Shown one piece after another: positions 63,808 through 64,000 of a stretch of 64,000 bases of DNA (within the stretch, counting starts at the first letter, position 1; every line of letters begins with the position of its first letter). The notes under the pieces are model-generated. The model had not been told where the DNA came from. It searched no databases and was given only the letters and a program-made list of their open reading frames with translations. Origin of the DNA: Pirellulaceae bacterium (GTDB lineage Bacteria > Planctomycetota > Planctomycetia > Pirellulales > Pirellulaceae); contig JAHBXS010000007.1 in the NCBI GenBank assembly GCA_019636375.1, positions 1 to 64,000 of the forward strand, in the 5' to 3' direction. Made by a program: the position numbers and the translations under genes.

Positions 63808-64000
63808 CGCGCGCCTGGCATGGCCTCTATAAGCTCTCGGCAAAACGCCCGAATTTCGGTGACAATTTCAGCCGCTGAACGTTGCGTTGCGAGTCCCTGT
63901 TCGATCCGCCTTACGATAGCCGATCCGACGATCAGTCCATCACAATGCGGAGCTAGAGAACGAACATGTGCTGGGCTGCTGATTCCAAAGCCCACGCAGA
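63804..64000 (-). CDS. trpA: Tryptophan synthase alpha chain, C-terminal part
   Basis: Only the last ~65 residues are in the window; the start lies beyond base 64000. GFGISSPAHVRSLAPHCDGLI and VGSAIVRRIEQ are the conserved phosphate-binding C-terminal part of TrpA (family GFGISxPeqv...aDGvIVGSA). The enzyme splits indole-3-glycerol phosphate. The stop overlaps the start of the histidine kinase gene. Confidence 0.88.
   Translation of the reverse strand, partial: CVGFGISSPAHVRSLAPHCDGLIVGSAIVRRIEQGLATQRSAAEIVTEIRAFCRELIEAMPGAR

Overview
The window looks like a chromosomal segment of a planctomycete (Planctomycetota). I infer this from a combination of families: a PEP-CTERM protein, a giant ELWxxDGT-repeat protein with an N-terminal LEPRCLLAG motif, an FG-GAP/ASPIC-UnbV protein, a MoxR/DUF58/BatA-type operon, an ECF sigma factor overlapping a zinc-finger Ser/Thr kinase, and several palindromic intergenic repeat families. 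The genus cannot be fixed from the sequence alone. No rRNA, tRNA or CRISPR array was seen.

Layout. 0-2.3 kb: two tandem Uma2 nuclease-like genes and a lipoprotein esterase. 2.4-8.1 kb (minus strand): a complete ribose-type sugar ABC importer (binding protein, permease, double ATPase) joined by an ATGA overlap to a CbbX/SpoVK-like AAA+ ATPase. 8.4-11.8 kb: aminotransferase, PEP-CTERM protein, alpha/beta hydrolase, VOC protein. 11.9-13.9 kb: a group II intron with its maturase, placed exactly inside a copy of a hairpin repeat found elsewhere in the window.

14.2-23.7 kb is the accessory, conflict-system-like region: a two-module PGDYL-type protein, a membrane TrkA-N/RyR protein, two translationally coupled AAA-type ATPases (the second with a winged helix and near-identical TPRs) behind a promoter containing a perfect dyad, a leaderless VapBC-like pair, a decayed remnant of an FLSTVSNEF-type gene, and a SLATT-like multi-TM protein. 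This is the best candidate here for an undescribed system.

24-33 kb: DinB-like protein, YidD, a repeat-rich 0.7-kb spacer, then the overlapping operon moxR, DUF58, BatA-like and a second VWA-like membrane protein. 33-37 kb: two unrecognised secreted proteins, a DUF2490 outer-membrane protein, nadD. 37-48 kb: priA, a small membrane protein, an FG-GAP/ASPIC protein, a haem-motif sensor kinase, rnhA, ECF sigma plus Ser/Thr kinase, and a coiled-coil protein. 48-57 kb: repeat cluster, CocE-type hydrolase, a TIGR03032-TPR-GT41 fusion, and the ELWxxDGT protein. 57-64 kb: hairpin array, YtrA-type GntR regulator with its ABC exporter, a PhoR-like kinase overlapping the 3' end of trpA, which runs off the window.

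The intergenic DNA is unusually structured: at least six palindromic or repeat families occur more than once, one of which (six copies of a ~140-bp double-module palindrome) I cannot match to a named element.
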